A stretch of DNA of 64,000 nucleotides from Morinoia aosen (GCA_030386875.1 CM059566.1:40646068-40710067), one strand, 5' to 3'; shown: positions 1-10,223, numbered from the stretch's first letter. Notes: generated by a model from the sequence alone, not told the origin. Numbers and translations: made by a program.

Positions 1-213
1 TAATAATAAAGATCTCTTTATTCCTTGACACATCTTGGACCATCAAAACTGTATCTGTATGCCTCCACATTTTCGGCAGGGTAATGAACATCATTTTTCT
101 AAATTTGACCTTCCGTATTATGCACTTCCTCGTTTGATATTTCTCATTTCTTTTACTTTAACCAGTGCTTCTTTACAATTTTATTCGTAGCCTGTATTTT
201 TGCTGATGATGTA

Positions 214-251
214 TGATACAACTAACATCGTTGAGGATGTTAGTTGTATCA
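214..251. repeat. Perfect 16-bp stem hairpin
   Basis: The arms at 214-229 and 236-251 are exact reverse complements (left arm TGATACAACTAACATC) around a 6-base loop GTTGAG. It lies two bases beyond the stop codon of the minus-strand open frame at 254-652, so on that strand it would fold right at the start of a 3' UTR. A chance perfect 16-bp stem with so short a loop is unlikely. Whether it is an RNA element or the scar of a small inverted duplication cannot be told. Confidence 0.9.
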
Positions 252-253
252 CT

Positions 254-652
254 TTAAAAAGTCTTTGGTAACGTGACTCGTACCATTCCACAGCAGATGT
301 TTGTTTCAACAAAAATGATAGTCATCCATAAGTTGTTACACTGCTTATTTACCATATGGATAAAGTTCCCGACTCTTTTACAATGCCTCGAATTAGATTC
401 ATGTTTCATAGTCTCCATGTTGTCGATATTAACATAAAGTGAGATACTTAATGGTTCATCCTGCATCCACGGCGTCTTAAAAAAAACGAAGTTTTGTCTC
501 TTCTTATTTAGTCCAATGAGACGTAAATAACTTTCCAATATTTCGTTGGTAATATTCAGTCGGTGAATTATTAACGTATGAAACCCAGCCTCTATTCGGA
601 AAAAATGGCTCGAATACAGTTTTTTCGACTCCATGGGTACTTTAGTTTGCAT
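254..652 (-). CDS. Hypothetical open frame, 132 aa
   Basis: An ATG-initiated frame of 132 codons, one of the longest in the window that is not made of repeats. The product has mixed, globular-looking composition, five cysteines, and no obvious transmembrane helix or signal peptide. I do not recognise a family. Upstream of the ATG the frame stays open only to a TAG three codons away. A signal-peptide-like exon on the same strand (1456-1632) ends in phase 0 at a splice donor and could be its 5' exon, but the acceptor before 652 is purine-rich and weak. A perfect hairpin follows the stop by two bases. Roughly one frame of this size is expected by chance in a window of this length and composition, so the call is cautious. 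Confidence 0.28.
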   Translation of the reverse strand: MQTKVPMESKKLYSSHFFRIEAGFHTLIIHRLNITNEILESYLRLIGLNKKRQNFVFFKTPWMQDEPLSISLYVNIDNMETMKHESNSRHCKRVGNFIHMVNKQCNNLWMTIIFVETNICCGMVRVTLPKTF

Positions 653-885
653 ATAATCTTCCTACCACCCTCCAAACTTGCAGGGGTTAAATTTTCCCAC
701 AACTTCATATTCGGACAGTTTGTTTTTTGTGGGCTAAGCTACGCTACGTGCTCTAGCACGTTACGGAGCCAAGTCGACAAAGATGAACCAACGCTGCCGG
801 TTGTACCGCTGTGGCGACGTAAATTTTCCGAAAATCTGGTCCGCTATGGCAACGTAATTTTTAATAAATCTGGGGTCCCGTGCAG
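653..885. other. Unique sequence, nothing supported
   Basis: Low-complexity-free unique DNA. GC rises toward the right end, leading into the candidate exon at 886. No repeat or clear signal seen. Confidence 0.5.
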
Positions 886-1070
886 ACAGCCGCCGAGCCA
901 TCATCTACCGCGCCTCGCAAGTCAACCAAGAAGACGGGCTTCCAACCTCGAGTTCCTGTCACGTCAAGATCTCCGATGACTCCATCAGTTACCAGATCAT
1001 TACTTTCCTTGGCCATAAGAACAGCGAGTTCGAAGAAGCCATCAATAAAAGGCGAGTCTTCCGGAAATAA
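886..1070 (+). CDS. Candidate terminal exon, about 61 codons
   Basis: A GC-richer patch in AT-rich surroundings. After an acceptor ending GTGCAG at 885, the frame with two leading bases (phase 1) runs 60 full codons to a TAA at 1068-1070; the frame includes ISYQIITFLGHKNSEFEEA and ends in a basic KRRVFRK tail. No family is recognised. The pyrimidine tract before the acceptor is poor. The last 35 bases of the exon, its stop and the following 3' sequence are repeated three more times downstream in degraded form (1033-1380), so the end of this exon seems to have been caught up in a local tandem duplication. The other two plus frames and one minus frame are also open here, which weakens the assignment. 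Confidence 0.3.
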
Positions 1071-1380
1071 TTCAAGAGAAGTTCTCACTTAAGCATGGTA
1101 CGGGATCGTTGGTCAAATAAAAGGTAAGAAGCCTACAATAAAAGGTTAGTCTTTCCGGAAATAATTCAAGAGATGTTCTCACTTAAGCATGTTAAAGGAC
1201 CATTCGTATAAAATTAGGAAGAAACCATCAACAAAACGCACGTTTTCCCGGAAATATTTCAAGAGAGGTTCTTACTTAAGAATGTTACTGTATACTATTA
1301 ATAAGTAAAAAGCCGTCAATAAAAGGAGAGTCTTCCAGAAATCATTCAAAGCGTTACGGGATCGATGGTCTAATAATAAG
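1033..1380. repeat. Degenerate tandem repeat, four copies of about 90 bp
   Basis: Copies start near 1033, 1127, 1221 and 1309. Each carries a block like AAGCCATCAATAAAAGG, then TCTTCCGGAAATAATTCAAG, then a CACTTAAGCATG block. The fourth copy is internally shortened. Copy 1 overlaps the last codons and stop of the candidate exon at 886-1070. Divergence among copies is substantial, so this is old. Confidence 0.85.
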
Positions 1381-1455
1381 TGTAATATACCCTTTAACGT
1401 TGGAAAAGTAGTATTAGATAAAAAAAAATTTTCAAGATCGTTTTTCTCATTCTAC

Positions 1456-1632
1456 CAGCGTTTTCCACGGAGCGAAAGCTCTTGAAAAAGACGGTAACTC
1501 CTTGAAAAGCTGAGAAGTGATATCGTAATTGAATACGTGTCGTAAAATGTTAATTAATTTTTTGGAGTTGACGTTCATAGAAAAAAATAGCAAAATCAGC
1601 AATGCGAGCGAGTAAGTTTGATTCCTCCTCAT
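1456..1632 (-). CDS. Candidate first coding exon with signal peptide
   Basis: An ATG at 1632 opens 59 codons, ending at a CTG|GTAGAA donor in phase 0; if unspliced the frame stops two codons later at 61 aa. Residues 1-8 form a basic n-region, residues 9-21 are strongly hydrophobic (core LALLILLFF), and VNS before KK fits the -3,-1 rule for signal peptidase. The remaining 35 residues are mixed and basic, with no cysteine. This is the clearest secretion signal in the window. It could be a small secreted protein or exon 1 of a longer one, possibly joined to the 254-652 frame on the same strand; that junction is inference. No family is recognised. A T-rich stretch can mimic a hydrophobic core, so confidence stays modest. 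Confidence 0.33.
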
Positions 1633-2583
1633 TTGAAACAGATTTCGAAAAACAAGAATGTAAAGAATATCCTTGGAAGCAGCGAAAAGAAGTCAGTACT
1701 CAATTCCATAAAAGTATAAAAATTCCAAATCCAGAAAGGTTAACTCACTCTACACATCTCCAGGTAATACTTTGCAACAAGCGAAAAATGTTACGAATTA
1801 TAAAATTCACTTTTCCGCATATTTCTGAGCAAAGTTTTCTTTCCCTTTCTAGTTGAACAGAAGTTCAAAGGCACATAACCCAACTAAATCACTGTGAGAG
1901 CGGAGCAGCGATGTTTTATTAAATTTTCGTTCAACAACATTTCAGTTGCTCCGACAGTAAAAAAAAAACAAAAAAATAATATCTGCAGTTGCTTCAAACA
2001 GTGCGGAATAACTTTAGGCAGTCTTTCAATTGGATATTTTTCATCGTTGCTTCTTTCATCATTTTGAAGGAGCAGGAGCGTTATTGAAAAAGCTTATATT
2101 TTATGCCTGTGTACACATTTATTGCTGTCGAGGTTGCTCTCATATTCACTTGAGACATTTTTATGGAAGCACATTCGATAAACGCCAGTCAAATTACTAT
2201 TTTATTACTTATGCGACTGCAATATAAATTGGCAATTACTACCGCCTTTTTTGTATACTAGAGCAACAACTTGCAAGTGTGTTAATACGCTTATTTTATT
2301 GATAAGAAGTAATGCACTCCAGCAGCTCACTTTTAGAATTATTTTGTAAAAATTTTGAACATACCCTTCAAGGTGCTCAAAATTTTGTTGCTTCAAATTG
2401 GTTAGCTTATTGGCAAAAGCGATGCTTTCAAACCGCTCACTCCAAAAATCAATTTGTAGAAACATCCAGAAATCACGTTCGAAGTTAATTTCTGCTTCAA
2501 ATACACCAAGAATAGTGAAATACCCTTGCATGAAATACGTTCATTTGGCTTCAAGGATGGTAAAACATGTCTTTGTATTTCAG
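1633..2583. other. Unique AT-rich DNA, nothing firmly supported
   Basis: Contains one ATG-initiated minus-strand frame of 108 codons (2205-2531) with unremarkable composition and no recognisable motif; frames of this length are expected by chance here. No repeats or transposon termini seen. The right edge is a strong pyrimidine tract leading to the acceptor at 2583. Confidence 0.5.
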
Positions 2584-2702
2584 AATTCGTCAGCTCAGGA
2601 GCTTCGGCATCACAGGAAAACTTTACCAGACGCACGTCCGTGATGGATGTAACCTCCAGGTCGGCCGGCGGGGTCGCGACGACAGCGGTGCGGAACGACT
2701 GA
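2584..2702 (+). CDS. Candidate terminal exon, 38 codons
   Basis: A very good acceptor (GTCTTTGTATTTCAG) at 2569-2583 is followed by two bases and 38 codons ending at a TGA at 2700-2702 (phase 1). The segment is about 55-60% GC against an AT-rich flank. The peptide is serine- and threonine-rich with a basic RRTSVMD stretch, resembling a cytoplasmic tail with a kinase-type site. I do not recognise a parent protein. As at 886-1070, the sequence just after the stop is duplicated in tandem (2704-2997). It has the same acceptor phase as several other candidates in the window. Confidence 0.33.
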
Positions 2703-2703
2703 A

Positions 2704-2997
2704 CCTGAAGCATCTGCAGGGAGTCTTTTGGGTCTTCATGTTCGGCAACCTGAGTGCGGCTGCTGTGTTATTGCTCGAGAAAATATGTCACCGGGTTTCG
2801 TCCATGATGAACGGAGAGTTATTTTCACGAAGTATTGCATGTTAGACGGACCTAAAGCATCTTCAAAGTGAATTTTTGGTCTTCATTTTCGGCAACAAGG
2901 CCGCGGCTGCTGTGTTACTGCTCGAGAAAATGGGTCACCGAGTTTTGTCCGCGAAGAACGGAGAGTAATTTCTGTATAGTGTTTCATGTTACACGAG
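2704..2997. repeat. Two-copy tandem repeat of about 147 bp
   Basis: Copies at 2704-2850 and 2851-2997 share GGTCTTCATTTTCGGCAAC, CGGCTGCTGTGTTA and CTCGAGAAAAT blocks, with about one difference in five or six bases. They lie immediately downstream of the candidate exon stop at 2702, so they would be 3' UTR if that exon is real. Confidence 0.85.
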
Positions 2998-4678
2998 AAA
3001 GTCTTTTGCTTGAAAATGGAAAGAAATTTTCTGTTTGCATTGTAGCAATAACTCCCGAAAGCTCCGATACTTATAATAAATATAATCACAGAGCGCAACA
3101 GATAACAAAGGATCACGGTGATTCTCGCCGCCAGGCCAGAATCATTACAAATGTTCCGCTACCACCCAAGTTTTTTGTCACTAGAAGTCTCAATCGAAAA
3201 TTTCGTGACTCGTTTTGGTCCATAAAATATGTTTTTAAATATTTTAAAATTCGGTATTTTTGCTTATTTTGAGTTTGAAAGTGACTGGTTTGTTAATGTA
3301 TAGCAAATTATAAATATTCGTTTAGTTTTTGCGGAGCAAAATACTGAAATTTTCTTACCATAGACTTGTGCCATTTCCTCGGGCATGGAGTAAAATTGCA
3401 CCATAAGTTTGTTTGCGTCTGTGTACCACTGTGTAAATGCATAGAACAGTGATGTATTTCCAAAAACCATTTTTAATTCTTCTATCCATGAAACACAAAT
3501 ACGGCTGTGTTTCGTGTAAACGAACAATTTAGTATATTTTCTTACATTTCAGAGGAATCAGAGGTCATCAACTTTCCATGGTGTCAGAGACTAATTCGAG
3601 AATATTTCATGATTCAATAACTCCCATTTCCAGCCGATGAAAAATCTTTTCCATCAAGCTACTCATTGTCACGAAACTCTTTAAGAATGTTTTCTCAAAA
3701 CATCGATCAAAAACGATTTCTCCAATTCTTCAAAGTTATAATGAGCTTCTTTGTGTCCCAGTGAGTTCACCGGATAAGATTCAACAACTTTTTTCTATAC
3801 GAAAGATCAGCTAAGATGAAGGCGTTTTCTCGGACACTGAAAAACTAATTTCACCTGAAGTTTGGATAAGTTCTACGAAATAATTTCAAAAAGCAGGTCC
3901 GAAATCTTCTTCCAATGCGACCATGTGCGAGGCTCGCAGAGACGCGCCAGTCTCAGGCTCTTCGGAGTCCCTGCATATTATCTAATAATTCCGGTGCCTA
4001 CCGCGGACCTCTGAAACGTAATTAAAGCGAACAAACTTTTGCCCGCCTCTAATGATGTAGTCCACTTTTTTAATTTATGGCTTTCTAATCTTGAAACTTC
4101 TTACGATTCCATCAAGAAAAAGAAAATTCCATCACCCCGTTTTTTTTATGCCAACGAAGAGGGTGACGAATGTCCCGGGCTCAGTGAAAAATTTATTCTT
4201 GTCCCCAGTGCCTGAATTTGCATGGATTCCGCACAAACTTTGAATAATTGGCTAATTTGTTGTTTGCTGCTCACGTTCTCCATTTTTTTGCAGTGAATAA
4301 TGACGGTAAAATTAACTCGAAATGCTAACAAGTTAAGATTTTGACGAGGTTGATACAGGTATATTCTGGAACGTGCAATAGCGTGCGGGTTAGTTCAGCA
4401 ATTTCTATGGGTCTTCCTTGGGAATCATTAAATGAGTAACATTGGATTCAGTGAATCTAGTACGCTGGGAAGACTCAACTGTTTCTCTATCTATGCTGAA
4501 ATAATGCATTGATTAGTTTTTGGCAATTTCTCATTTGTCGTTTTGAATGTCAACTGCGCAGTCGTAAATTAATTTTTTCGTTTTTGACATCACTTTTGAT
4601 AACACGTGTCGCAAGATCCTAAAAATCCAGCGCCTGGGTGAATATTTTGAGCACCCAAAATGAAATATTTTCTACTAC
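2998..4678. other. Unique sequence with weak exon-like signals
   Basis: Mostly AT-rich. A good acceptor at 3552 (CTTACATTTCAG) precedes a 21-codon phase-1 frame ending at 3620. A GC-richer patch at 3893-4020 has a minus-strand acidic frame without a convincing acceptor. Neither is strong enough for its own gene entry. Confidence 0.4.
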
Positions 4679-5240
4679 GTACATTAGGGTGTCCCTAGAA
4701 ATCGAAGTGAATCGGATACACTCCAGCACTTGTTGTCCTTGCTTCCTGTCGTGCGAAATTTAACCAGTAAATTTTTCAGCTTCCTATCTCGTCTTTTACT
4801 GGTTGCGCATTTCATTCAGTTTTGTGCTGGGCGTCAGGTTGTACAGCGGTCACTGGTATAGCGTGCAGCGGTCAATGTAGTAAGGGCATTAGGTGAGCTC
4901 TATTTCACAATGACAAATATTTTTCTTGTTTCATGAACTAATTTCTTAGTTTACTGTTTCTATTCACCTTGTGCAATGTGCATTGATTCTGCGTTCCCTC
5001 ATTTCCATACTAAATGGTGCCTTCATCCTTCCCCTTTTTGAACATCTTTGTTGTGGTAAAGAAAGGCTGAAACTTTGTTTTATAATAATAATGCTGCTTC
5101 CTTAGGATAAACTGAGCTCGCGTATCGTAGATATTTGCGAATCAGACTTCTATCACGATTCTCAAATTTTTGTTCCCTTGTTTGCTCTTTGCTTTTTCAC
5201 CGGACTTATTGTTGAAATTTAGCTTTCACTCGTCTTATGG

Positions 5241-5800
5241 AGTAGAGGTGTGAGTGGTGCCTTATGGTGCCACTCACCCCTCAACAGCAAGGTACCACTC
5301 ACCCTTCTACAGCGAAGCACCACTCAACCCTAAACAGCGAGGCACCACTCACCCCTCTACAGCAAGGTACCACTCACTCGTCAACAGCAAGACACCACTC
5401 ACACCTCTACAGTGAGGCACCACTCCCCCCAATAAGCCGAGGCACCACTCACCCCTCTACAGCGAGGCACCACTCACCCCTCTACAGCAGGGCACCGCTC
5501 CCCCCTCTACAGCGAGGCACCCCTCACATCTCTAGAGCGAGGCACCACTCACCCCTCTACAGCAAGGCACCACTCACCTCTATACAGCAAGGCACCACTC
5601 ACCCCACTAAACCGAGGCACCACTCAACCCACTACAGCGAGGCGCCATTCACCCCTCTACAGCGTGGCACCACTCACCCCTTCTACACCTAGGCACCACT
5701 CACCTCTCTACAGCAAGGCACCACTCACCCCTCTACAGCTAGGCCCCACTCACCCCTCTACAGTGAGGCACCACTCACCCCAAATACCTCTACAGGAAAT
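5241..5800. repeat. 25-bp minisatellite, about 21 copies
   Basis: The unit is GGCACCACTCACCCCTCTAC followed by AGCGA, with moderate divergence. The left edge (5241-5261) is one copy in inverted orientation, separated by TTAT from the first direct copy, so the array begins with a fold-back. The right edge decays into CTCTACAGGAAATACTACAG. A 142-codon ATG frame (5264-5692) runs through the array with a 25-residue period; because 25 is not a multiple of three the three frames interleave, and I do not regard it as a gene. Confidence 0.93.
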
Positions 5801-6050
5801 ACTACAGCAAATACACCATGTTATCTGCAGGAAATAAGAATTCGATGCATCAGTTACATTACTGATAAAAATTTAGTTGTCCTGAGACGTAATTGTTGTT
5901 GATAAGGTAAAATATCTTGCCGTATGATGATTATATTATCAATATATTGACAACTGAAATATGATGGAGTTATATTTATTTCCTTTCAATGATATTTTAT
6001 AATACTCTCAATAAATATCAAATTTCTACAGCCATTAGTTGTCAGTCTAT

Positions 6051-6242
6051 ATGCAATTGAAGAAAAAACCCGAATTTCATTATTTGATGGAAATTCAGGT
6101 CGAATATCACAGAAGCCATAAAAAACGTTCGTTTTGCGCGGTTATTAAATATTGCCCAATGTTCATGAAAATTTGGCGGAAGCATTTTCATTTGACGAGG
6201 AACCAGAGCAGGATATTGCTGGATTTGATATCATTACTTTGA
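6051..6242 (+). CDS. Hypothetical small basic open frame, 63 aa
   Basis: ATG at 6051, 63 codons to a TGA ending at 6242, 20 bp before the right inverted terminus of the mariner-type element. The product is lysine-, histidine- and arginine-rich with no recognisable transposase motif. Its place at the end of the element would fit a transposase C-terminal remnant, but no conserved residue supports that. Length is within chance expectation. Confidence 0.18.
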   Translation: MQLKKKPEFHYLMEIQVEYHRSHKKRSFCAVIKYCPMFMKIWRKHFHLTRNQSRILLDLISLL

Positions 6243-6279
6243 ATTTTTACCTCTATAAGCTTGGGACACCCTAACGTAC

Positions 6280-7096
6280 ATGCTATGGTTCAAGGGATAT
6301 TAAATCTTTTTCAATTGTAAACTCCCTAATATGCTTCGTATAGGCATGGGAAATGTAACTTACAATTTATGGCTAGTATCCTAAGTGTCTACTTGGCTGA
6401 AAGAAAGTCTTGCCTCTGTTCTTCGTTGGTAACATCACTGTGCTATCTCTGTGCGATTTCCTAGAATCTTTTTATTGTTTCATCATTGTAAACCATTGCA
6501 AAACCTGTCAATGTCGTCTTTATAAAATTCTCACGCCATGAGCGGAAAGTATTTTGAATGAATTTAAATTCTATATTAATTTAGATTGCTCTGAAGAAAT
6601 TGACAGTTTCTGGTTAATTATTACGTACATCCCACGAAGACAATATAACTTGTTTGGTATAAAATAATAAATCATACTTTCCATTGCGTGGCCAAAAAGG
6701 TAACCACCTAAAATCACATCATCACTTTGATACGTTGCCGAAACCGTACAAAAATTTGAAGTGAATTAATTAAAGTCACGAAACATTTTTTCCCGTGGAG
6801 ATGAGGAAAAATTCATTCGTCAGTACTCTTAGCAGAAATATAAAAAACCAGCAATAATTTTCAGTAGAATGACATGAGATGATTCCATATCAAAGATCCT
6901 AGATCCTAGTTTATTTGATTGAAGATTGTCATTAAAAAACTTCGCCACAGAAGCCTAGCTCAGCACAAGTGGAGAATAGGACCGGATTACACAGCACGGG
7001 AGAAAATAAAAACGCGAAATTTAAGACGTTTTATCGGGAATGCTGTTGAAGAACGTGGAAACATGGTCACTGAACAACGATCCGGTGAGTCGAAAC
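6280..7096. other. Unique AT-rich DNA, nothing seen
   Basis: No repeat, splice-flanked GC patch or transposon terminus recognised on either strand. Some open frames of about 60-90 codons near 6919-7182 lack supporting signals. Confidence 0.5.
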
Positions 7097-7207
7097 GTTC
7101 CAGTAACTCTAAACATTTGGGTTTGAATCGTATGACCGTTTTTCGAAAACGAGTTCCAGTCACTCTAAACGTTTGGGTTTGAATCGTTTGGTCTTTTTCG
7201 AAAACGA
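7097..7207. repeat. Two-copy direct repeat of about 55 bp
   Basis: 7097-7152 and 7153-7207 share GTTCCAGT-ACTCTAAAC, TTTGGGTTTGAATCGT and TTTTTCGAAAACGA blocks. Adjacent tandem duplication with a few substitutions. Confidence 0.85.
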
Positions 7208-7296
7208 CCGCTTCTTTAACGTTCTGACAGAGGCTGGAGGCATAATTTGAAGAGTCAGCGTCATTAACTTAATAACATCATTAGCTAAGTCGTAAT

Positions 7297-7568
7297 CACG
7301 GTAAAGGAAACAAGGAAGGATCATTTCTATGGGAGAAAATACACTTCCTCTTGTTCGGCTTGCCAATAGAAAGGTTTTATCTCAAACTTTATTCTATGAC
7401 GTCACCAAAACGCCGCCTCGTTAGGCCAATAGTGGAGCCAGATTTGGGGGTAGCAGTGCTACCAGATGCAAAATGAGCGCTGATATTGGTTCGTTTCCCT
7501 GACGTAGGCAAAACACACCGTCAACGAAAAAATGATTGGTTTGAATCTACCTTGTTTCCTCTACCGTG
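7297..7568. mobile_element. Small inverted-repeat (MITE-like) element, 272 bp
   Basis: Termini CACGGTAAAGGAAACAAGG (7297-7315) and its complement at 7550-7568 match at 18 of 19 positions. The interior has no coding capacity and is GC-richer than the flanks. No target-site duplication is evident, so the exact boundaries and the superfamily are open. It lies 46 bp left of the 28-bp minisatellite. Confidence 0.55.
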
Positions 7569-7613
7569 GTCGTGGTCATGAGGTAGCTATAGAGCTGGAC
7601 TGGAGCGGTTGAA

Positions 7614-8775
7614 TCTCAGTCTCTGACTTTTTGAGTCTCTGACTCAGTCTCTGACTTTTTGAGTCTCTGACTCAGTCTCTGACTTTTTGAGTCTCTGACT
7701 CAGTCTCTGACTTTTTGAGTCTCTGACTCAGTCTCTGACTTTTTGAGTCTCTGACTCAGTCTCTGACTTTTTGAGTCTCTGACTCAGTCTCTGACTTTTT
7801 GAGTCTCTGACTTAGTCTTTGACTTTTTGAGTCTCTGACTCAGTCTCTGACTTTTTGAGTCTCTGACTCAGTCTCTGACTTTTTGAGTCTCTGACTTAGT
7901 CTTTGACTTTTTGAGTCTCTGACTCAGTCTCTGACTTTTTGAGTCTCTGACTCAGTCTCTGACTTTTTGAGTCTCTGACTCAGTCTCTGACTTTTTGAGT
8001 CTCTGACTCAGTCTCTGACTTTTTGAGTCTCTGACTTAGTCTTTGACTTTTTGAGTCTCTGACTCAGTCTCTGACTTTTTGAGTCTCTGACTCAGTCTCT
8101 GACTTTTTGAGTCTCTGACTCAGTCTCTGACTTTTTGAGTCTCTGACTCAGTCTTTGACTTTTTGAGTCTCTGACTCAGTCTCTGACTTTTTGAGTCTCT
8201 GACTCAGTCTTTGACTTTTTGAGTCTCTGACTCAGTCTCTGACTTTTTGAGTCTATGACTCAGTCTTTGACTTTTTGAGTCTCTGACTCAGTCTCTGACT
8301 TTTTGAGTCTCTGACTCAGTCTCTGACTTTTTGAGTCTCTGACTCAGTCTCTGACTTTTTGAGTCTCTGACTTAGTCTTTGACTTTTTGAGTCTCTGACT
8401 CAGTCTCTGACTTTTTGAGTCTCTGACTCAGTCTCTGACTTTTTGAGTCTCTGACTTAGTCTTTGACTTTTTGAGTCTCTGACTCAGTCTCTGACTTTTT
8501 GAGTCTCTGACTTAGTCTTTGACTTTTTGAGTCTCTGACTCAGTCTCTGACTTTTTGAGTCTCTGACTCAGTCTCTGACTTTTTGAGTCTCTGACTCAGT
8601 CTCTGACTTTTTGAGTCTCTGACTTAGTCTTTGACTTTTTGAGTCTCTGACTCAGTCTCTGACTTTTTGAGTCTCTGACTCAGTCTCTGACTTTTTGAGT
8701 CTCTGACTTAGTCTTTGACTTTTTGAGTCTCTGACTCAGTCTCTGACTTTTTGAGTCTCTGACTCAGTCTCTGAC
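7614..8775. repeat. 28-bp minisatellite, about 41 copies
   Basis: Unit parts are CTGACTTTTTGAGTCTCTGA and CTCAGTCT. Divergence is very low; most variation is one linked variant (TTAGTCTTT for CAGTCTCT) recurring at intervals, which shows that blocks of several units were copied together. Each standard unit contains TGACTCA, the AP-1/bZIP consensus, and short inverted pairs GAGTC-TCT-GACTC and GACT-TTTTG-AGTC. Confidence 0.97.
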
Positions 8776-9929
8776 GAAGTTTTGTCTTCCCCCGTATCGC
8801 TTCTGAACTTGGCGTTTAAAAACATAGATGCTCCGACGAAAAACTAAGACTAGTAATGGATGAGAAAGGTTTATTTACAAAAATTTACTTGTCGTTTGAG
8901 AGGCCGACTTTAATGGTAAATTATGCTGACCATAACTCAAGAGGTGAACTTTAAATTACCGCTTATCGCACCTTGGTTTCAGAAACAATAATTCCATGTT
9001 CGCATTTCCTAGAGCTCTTTTTCACAGAGTATTTATCTGTAATAGTTTCTTCAGCTTATTTAGTAGATTCGATAAAGGTCAACATTCCAGCGATTACTAT
9101 ATGGACGTTTAGAAGAGGAAATAGGGCAGTTTCAGCCACCAGTGCTCGCGATGATCACCCGGGTCAGGATTTTGAAAAAATTTAACTCTTTAAGTATGAC
9201 TCCGCAATGCTGCAATGCTACAATTTTCGGAACTTACTGTAACCAAGTCCACTTAAACAAACTTAGGCTTCCGCCTGTATACGATATAACGAATGTGGCG
9301 AGGTAAAAAATATAGAACAAAAATTTGAGGGAGAATTAGTGAATTTTAAAAATTGAAAATATTCGTAAACCAACAAATAAATAATTTTTTTCAAACCTTT
9401 CAACTCTCAGAAGTTGTCCGAGTTCAAAAAAACGGTATTGCAATGTAACAAACATTATCATCACGCTGAAAATATACAGAAAAATTTGACACCTACATTG
9501 ATAAAAATACAGATCAAATGCTTAAGCTACATCAGACAAGATACAAATTTTGCCTCTCTAATTTTCTTATGCTGTTATTTTCCACATTTTATCCTAAAAA
9601 CATTAGAAATAAGAGAATGAAACGATCGAGTTATCCTTCACACTGTAACATTTGTGATATTCAATCAAAGTGAAACAAACCTGCATCATATTATTTTACT
9701 GGAATCATCGTTGTTCTTACATTTGCTTCATTTTAGTTACGCAAGGAGATTAAGACAAGCCGTAAAAAAAATATTCATTCCTTATTTCAACTACTTCGCA
9801 TCGCTCAATTATCCTCAGCAATGAAAATCTTGAGGAAAGATTCTGAATATCTTGATGATTTTTACCTCAAAATTCCTGGCCAGTTGCGAGAAGGATCTTC
9901 ACTCTCGGAAACTTTCTTCATATTTGCAG
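8776..9929. other. Unique DNA with one weak exon candidate
   Basis: AT-rich. After an acceptor at 9054 (TAGTTTCTTCAG) a phase-1 frame of 42 codons runs to a TAA at 9183-9185, GC-richer in its second half. The peptide ends in a hydrophilic DDHPGQDFEKI tail. Family unknown and well within chance expectation, so it is only noted here. Confidence 0.35.
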
Positions 9930-9935
9930 AGACTC

Positions 9936-10223
9936 TTAACCCTTCGCAAAATCAACGCACTTTTGTTCCGAGGGTCGGACGTAACATTTGGAGCTCCAAA
10001 ATGTGCGTCTCAGAAACGCTCGAGATTCACATGGTGATGAGAAGCGAGCTAGTTTGAGAAAACATAGCAAGCTTCGCCACAATCTTGGCGATTTCGCCTG
10101 CCGGTGTTGGATGAGAATGAAATTAAATAGGTTTTCCTTAGCAAAGGCATTCTCGTGTGAATAACTCAACGAACTGAGTAAAATTTTTAGTCTACGAGGG
10201 TCAACAGTTATTTGTTGCAGCAT
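9936..10223 (-). CDS. Hypothetical open frame, 95 aa, overlapping a plus-strand exon candidate
   Basis: ATG at 10223, 95 codons, in a GC-richer patch. The product is basic with mixed composition and no recognised motif. On the opposite strand the same patch has a good acceptor (CTTCATATTTGCAG ending at 9929) followed by a phase-1 frame of 41 codons to a TGA at 10055-10057, so only one of the two can be right. I cannot decide between them from composition alone. Confidence 0.25.
   Translation of the reverse strand: MLQQITVDPRRLKILLSSLSYSHENAFAKENLFNFILIQHRQAKSPRLWRSLLCFLKLARFSSPCESRAFLRRTFWSSKCYVRPSEQKCVDFAKG

Larger units (their letters stand above)
4679..6279. mobile_element. Possible non-autonomous mariner-type element
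   Basis: The two ends are inverted copies: 4679-4695 reads GTACATTAGGGTGTCCC and the complement of 6263-6279 reads GTACGTTAGGGTGTCCC, 16 of 17 identical. TTAGGGTGTCCC-like termini flanked by TA are typical of IS630/Tc1/mariner elements. The 1.6-kb interior has no recognisable transposase; its middle is occupied by a 25-bp minisatellite (5241-5800). Other interior candidates are a phase-1 frame after an acceptor at 4779 (32 codons) and a phase-0 frame after an acceptor at 5105 (38 codons, to 5222), both unconfirmed. It could be a decayed element or a coincidental pair of short termini. Confidence 0.5.

Noticed and set aside
2205..2531. 108-codon ATG frame on the minus strand as a gene
   Set aside because: Within the length expected by chance at this base composition; no splice, composition or motif support.
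5264..5692. 142-codon frame as a secreted proline-rich protein
   Set aside because: Runs through a 25-bp minisatellite with frame rotation and has no signal peptide.
7614..8775. CRISPR array
   Set aside because: Units are contiguous without unique spacers and the context is eukaryotic. The same applies to every array here.
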